Source of the DNA: Thermoanaerobaculia bacterium | GTDB lineage: Bacteria > Acidobacteriota > Thermoanaerobaculia > UBA5066 | Direction: 5' to 3' | Assembly (NCBI GenBank): GCA_017999215.1 | Contig: JAGOBQ010000028.1 | Coordinates: forward strand, 1-16,628 | DNA: 16,628 nucleotides | Part shown: piece after piece, positions 15,180 through 16,628 of the stretch | Numbering within the stretch: the stretch's first letter is position 1 | Layout of the letters: each line of letters begins with the position of its first letter | Position numbers and translations under genes: made by a program | Notes under the pieces: model-generated | The model's input: the letters and a program-made list of their open reading frames with translations, nothing else | Databases searched by the model: none | Told to the model about the DNA's origin: nothing

Positions 15180-16628
15180 CTAGCGCGACCCGGCCCCGAG
15201 GCAGAGCCCCACGCGATGCCCCCGCCCCCGGCCGCGGGCGAGCCATCCGTCGCCGACCCGCTCGAACGAGTCGGGCGGGGAAGGGAGAGCGTCCCAGCCG
15301 AGCGACGGCGCGAGGAGGCGGTGGAGGTCGTCGTAGAGGAACCCCTCGCTCCTCCCCCGCGTCGTGACCCGGGTCCGCTTCACGCCGTCCACGATCTCCG
15401 CCCGAAGCTCGACGACGGGGCTCCCGAAGGCCGAGGCGAGCGCCTCTTCGGGGAGGAGGCGCTCCCACGCCTCGCCGTCCGCCGGCCCGTGGCGCGGGCA
15501 GGAGGGCGCCTCGCGCGAACCGCGGCCCCAGGTCTCGCGCGGCGAGAGAGGCGCGCCGCCGCAGTGGCCGGTGAAATGCTCGGGCCCGGGGCGCGAGGCG
15601 AGATCGAGGGCACGTCCCCAGGCCGCATCGTCGAGGAGAGCGGTCCCGGCGGCGAGCCGCTCGCCGGCGAGGAGCTCGGCGCGCCGCGGCGTGACCCACG
15701 CGACGGCGGGGCCCCGTCCGGCGAAGACGGCGCAGTGCGTCGTGTCGCAGAGGTGGTCCGCCCCGTGGCGCGGTCCGCCGCGGAGGAAGCGGAGGGCCGC
15801 GGCCGCGAGCTCTTCGCGGAGCTCCGGCGTGCGGCCGCCGAGCTCGCCGCGGAGGACGCCGTCGACCCACGCGCGCGTCCCCGTCGTCAGGACGAGGCGC
15901 GGGGAGCCTTTCCGGCCGGAGATCTCGAGGCTTCCCTCGAAGAAGCGGACGAGGCGGTGGGGCGCGACGTCGAGACGCAGGAGGCCGGGCCCGGCGGAGA
16001 GGCCCGGCTCGGCCTCAGCGCTCGCGCCGGGGCCGAGCCACGCGTCGCGGTCCCCCTTTCGGCGGAGCCGGACGGGGCCGGTTCCGGCGTTCGTCACGCG
16101 GATCGAATCGGGTCGGAGCGTGGAGAGGAGGCGGACCCGGACGTGCGCCGGCGGGCGACGCGAGGCCCGGACAGGACGTGAGGACGGGCGATCGCCGCCC
16201 GGCGCGAGCTCCGCGCCGAGGAGCTCGGCGGCGCGCGCGCCGGTGCCGTCGGGGAGGAGCGCGAGCGCGAGGCTCTCGCCTCCCGGCGTCGCGGCGAGCA
16301 CCCACCCGGAGGTCGCGAGCGGACGGCCGTCGAGCGCCGGGACGGTGCCCGTCTTGACGAGGTGGCCGCGCGCGCCGAGCGCGGCACCCGTGCCGTCCCG
16401 CCCCGCGGCCCTCATCCCGTCGAGGACGGCGAGGCGGAGGTCGTCGCGCGAGGGCCAGGGGCGGCGGAGGAGCTCCCGGTAGGCGCGGAGGAGCGCCGAC
16501 GGCGCGATCCGCGGGAGCGCGTCGAGCGGGCCGCGGCCGATCGACGCCTCGGGGGAGAGGGGCCGCCGGCCGGCGCATCCGGCGCGCTCGCGGGTGTCCG
16601 CGCGGGGCGGCCCGGGCGTCGCGCGGGC
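15180..16628 (-). CDS. Penicillin-binding transpeptidase-like domain fused to SpoIID/LytB domain, 5' end outside window
   Basis: 482 residues of the C-terminal part are present; the start lies past base 16628. Residues ~24-140 look like the end of a penicillin-binding transpeptidase: SPEASIGRGPLDALP (24-38), then VLDGMRAAGRDGTG leading into the KTGT motif (residues 92-95) and SGWVLAATP. The Ser-nucleophile (SxxK) and SxN motifs would be off the window. Residues ~160-475 are a SpoIID/LytB domain: WVDGVLRGELGG (254-265) with the catalytic-position Glu262, LCDTTHCAVFAG (293-304), HFTGHCGG (351-358) and the final GRGHRVGLC (468-476). SpoIID is a lytic transglycosylase acting on peptidoglycan glycan strands stripped of peptides. 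Such a fusion could act in wall remodelling in the periplasm. It stops right after GLCLGAGSR, so the usual last ~30 residues of SpoIID domains are missing. A 9-bp gap leads to the next gene. Confidence 0.8.
   Translation of the reverse strand, partial: ARATPGPPRADTRERAGCAGRRPLSPEASIGRGPLDALPRIAPSALLRAYRELLRRPWPSRDDLRLAVLDGMRAAGRDGTGAALGARGHLVKTGTVPALDGRPLATSGWVLAATPGGESLALALLPDGTGARAAELLGAELAPGGDRPSSRPVRASRRPPAHVRVRLLSTLRPDSIRVTNAGTGPVRLRRKGDRDAWLGPGASAEAEPGLSAGPGLLRLDVAPHRLVRFFEGSLEISGRKGSPRLVLTTGTRAWVDGVLRGELGGRTPELREELAAAALRFLRGGPRHGADHLCDTTHCAVFAGRGPAVAWVTPRRAELLAGERLAAGTALLDDAAWGRALDLASRPGPEHFTGHCGGAPLSPRETWGRGSREAPSCPRHGPADGEAWERLLPEEALASAFGSPVVELRAEIVDGVKRTRVTTRGRSEGFLYDDLHRLLAPSLGWDALPSPPDSFERVGDGWLARGRGRGHRVGLCLGAGSR

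Overview
This is a GC-rich bacterial window in which all twelve protein genes I can support lie on the minus strand, so transcription runs from high to low coordinates. The best guess for the source is an Acidobacteriota-like Gram-negative bacterium. This rests on the Oar-type TonB-dependent receptor with an N-terminal carboxypeptidase-regulatory domain, the sulfatase-like/TPR fusion, the high GC content and the Tat-exported redox proteins. It is inferred from gene content, not from a phylogenetic marker. I saw no rRNA, tRNA, CRISPR array, insertion sequence or phage gene.

Layout in transcription order (right to left). (1) 16628-14715: the C-terminal part of a protein that joins a penicillin-binding transpeptidase-like domain (KTGT motif) to a SpoIID/LytB-type glycan-cleaving domain, followed 9 bp later by a small Cys/His protein of unknown function. 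(2) 14619-9444: a tight four-gene operon made of a membrane-anchored DUF6599-like protein, a Tat-type DUF362 protein, a NapH-NapG-like fusion polyferredoxin, and a Tat-exported aldo/keto reductase with a C-terminal cysteine cluster. Overlaps of 8 nt and 4 nt and a 19-bp gap indicate co-expression. Together they look like an uncharacterised quinol-to-periplasm electron-transfer module. (3) 9443-8926: the only long gene-free stretch, holding a possible promoter with a palindrome next to it. (4) 8925-5980: a 981-residue outer-membrane receptor ending in a likely intrinsic terminator. (5) 5879-3708: a sulfatase-fold protein (Thr in place of the usual Cys/Ser nucleophile) with C-terminal TPR repeats. 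(6) 3596-3387: a 69-residue basic protein starting at TTG behind a perfect Shine-Dalgarno. (7) 3280-2381: a ten-helix EamA-type exporter. (8) 2330-1: a ChaN-like/PDZ protein translationally coupled to an M1-type zinc aminopeptidase that runs off the left edge.

The most interesting parts are the redox operon (NapH-NapG fusion plus two Tat-type partners and a DUF6599-like anchor) and the transpeptidase-SpoIID fusion, which would place peptide-side and glycan-side peptidoglycan chemistry in one polypeptide. Both functional readings are inferences from motifs and gene order.
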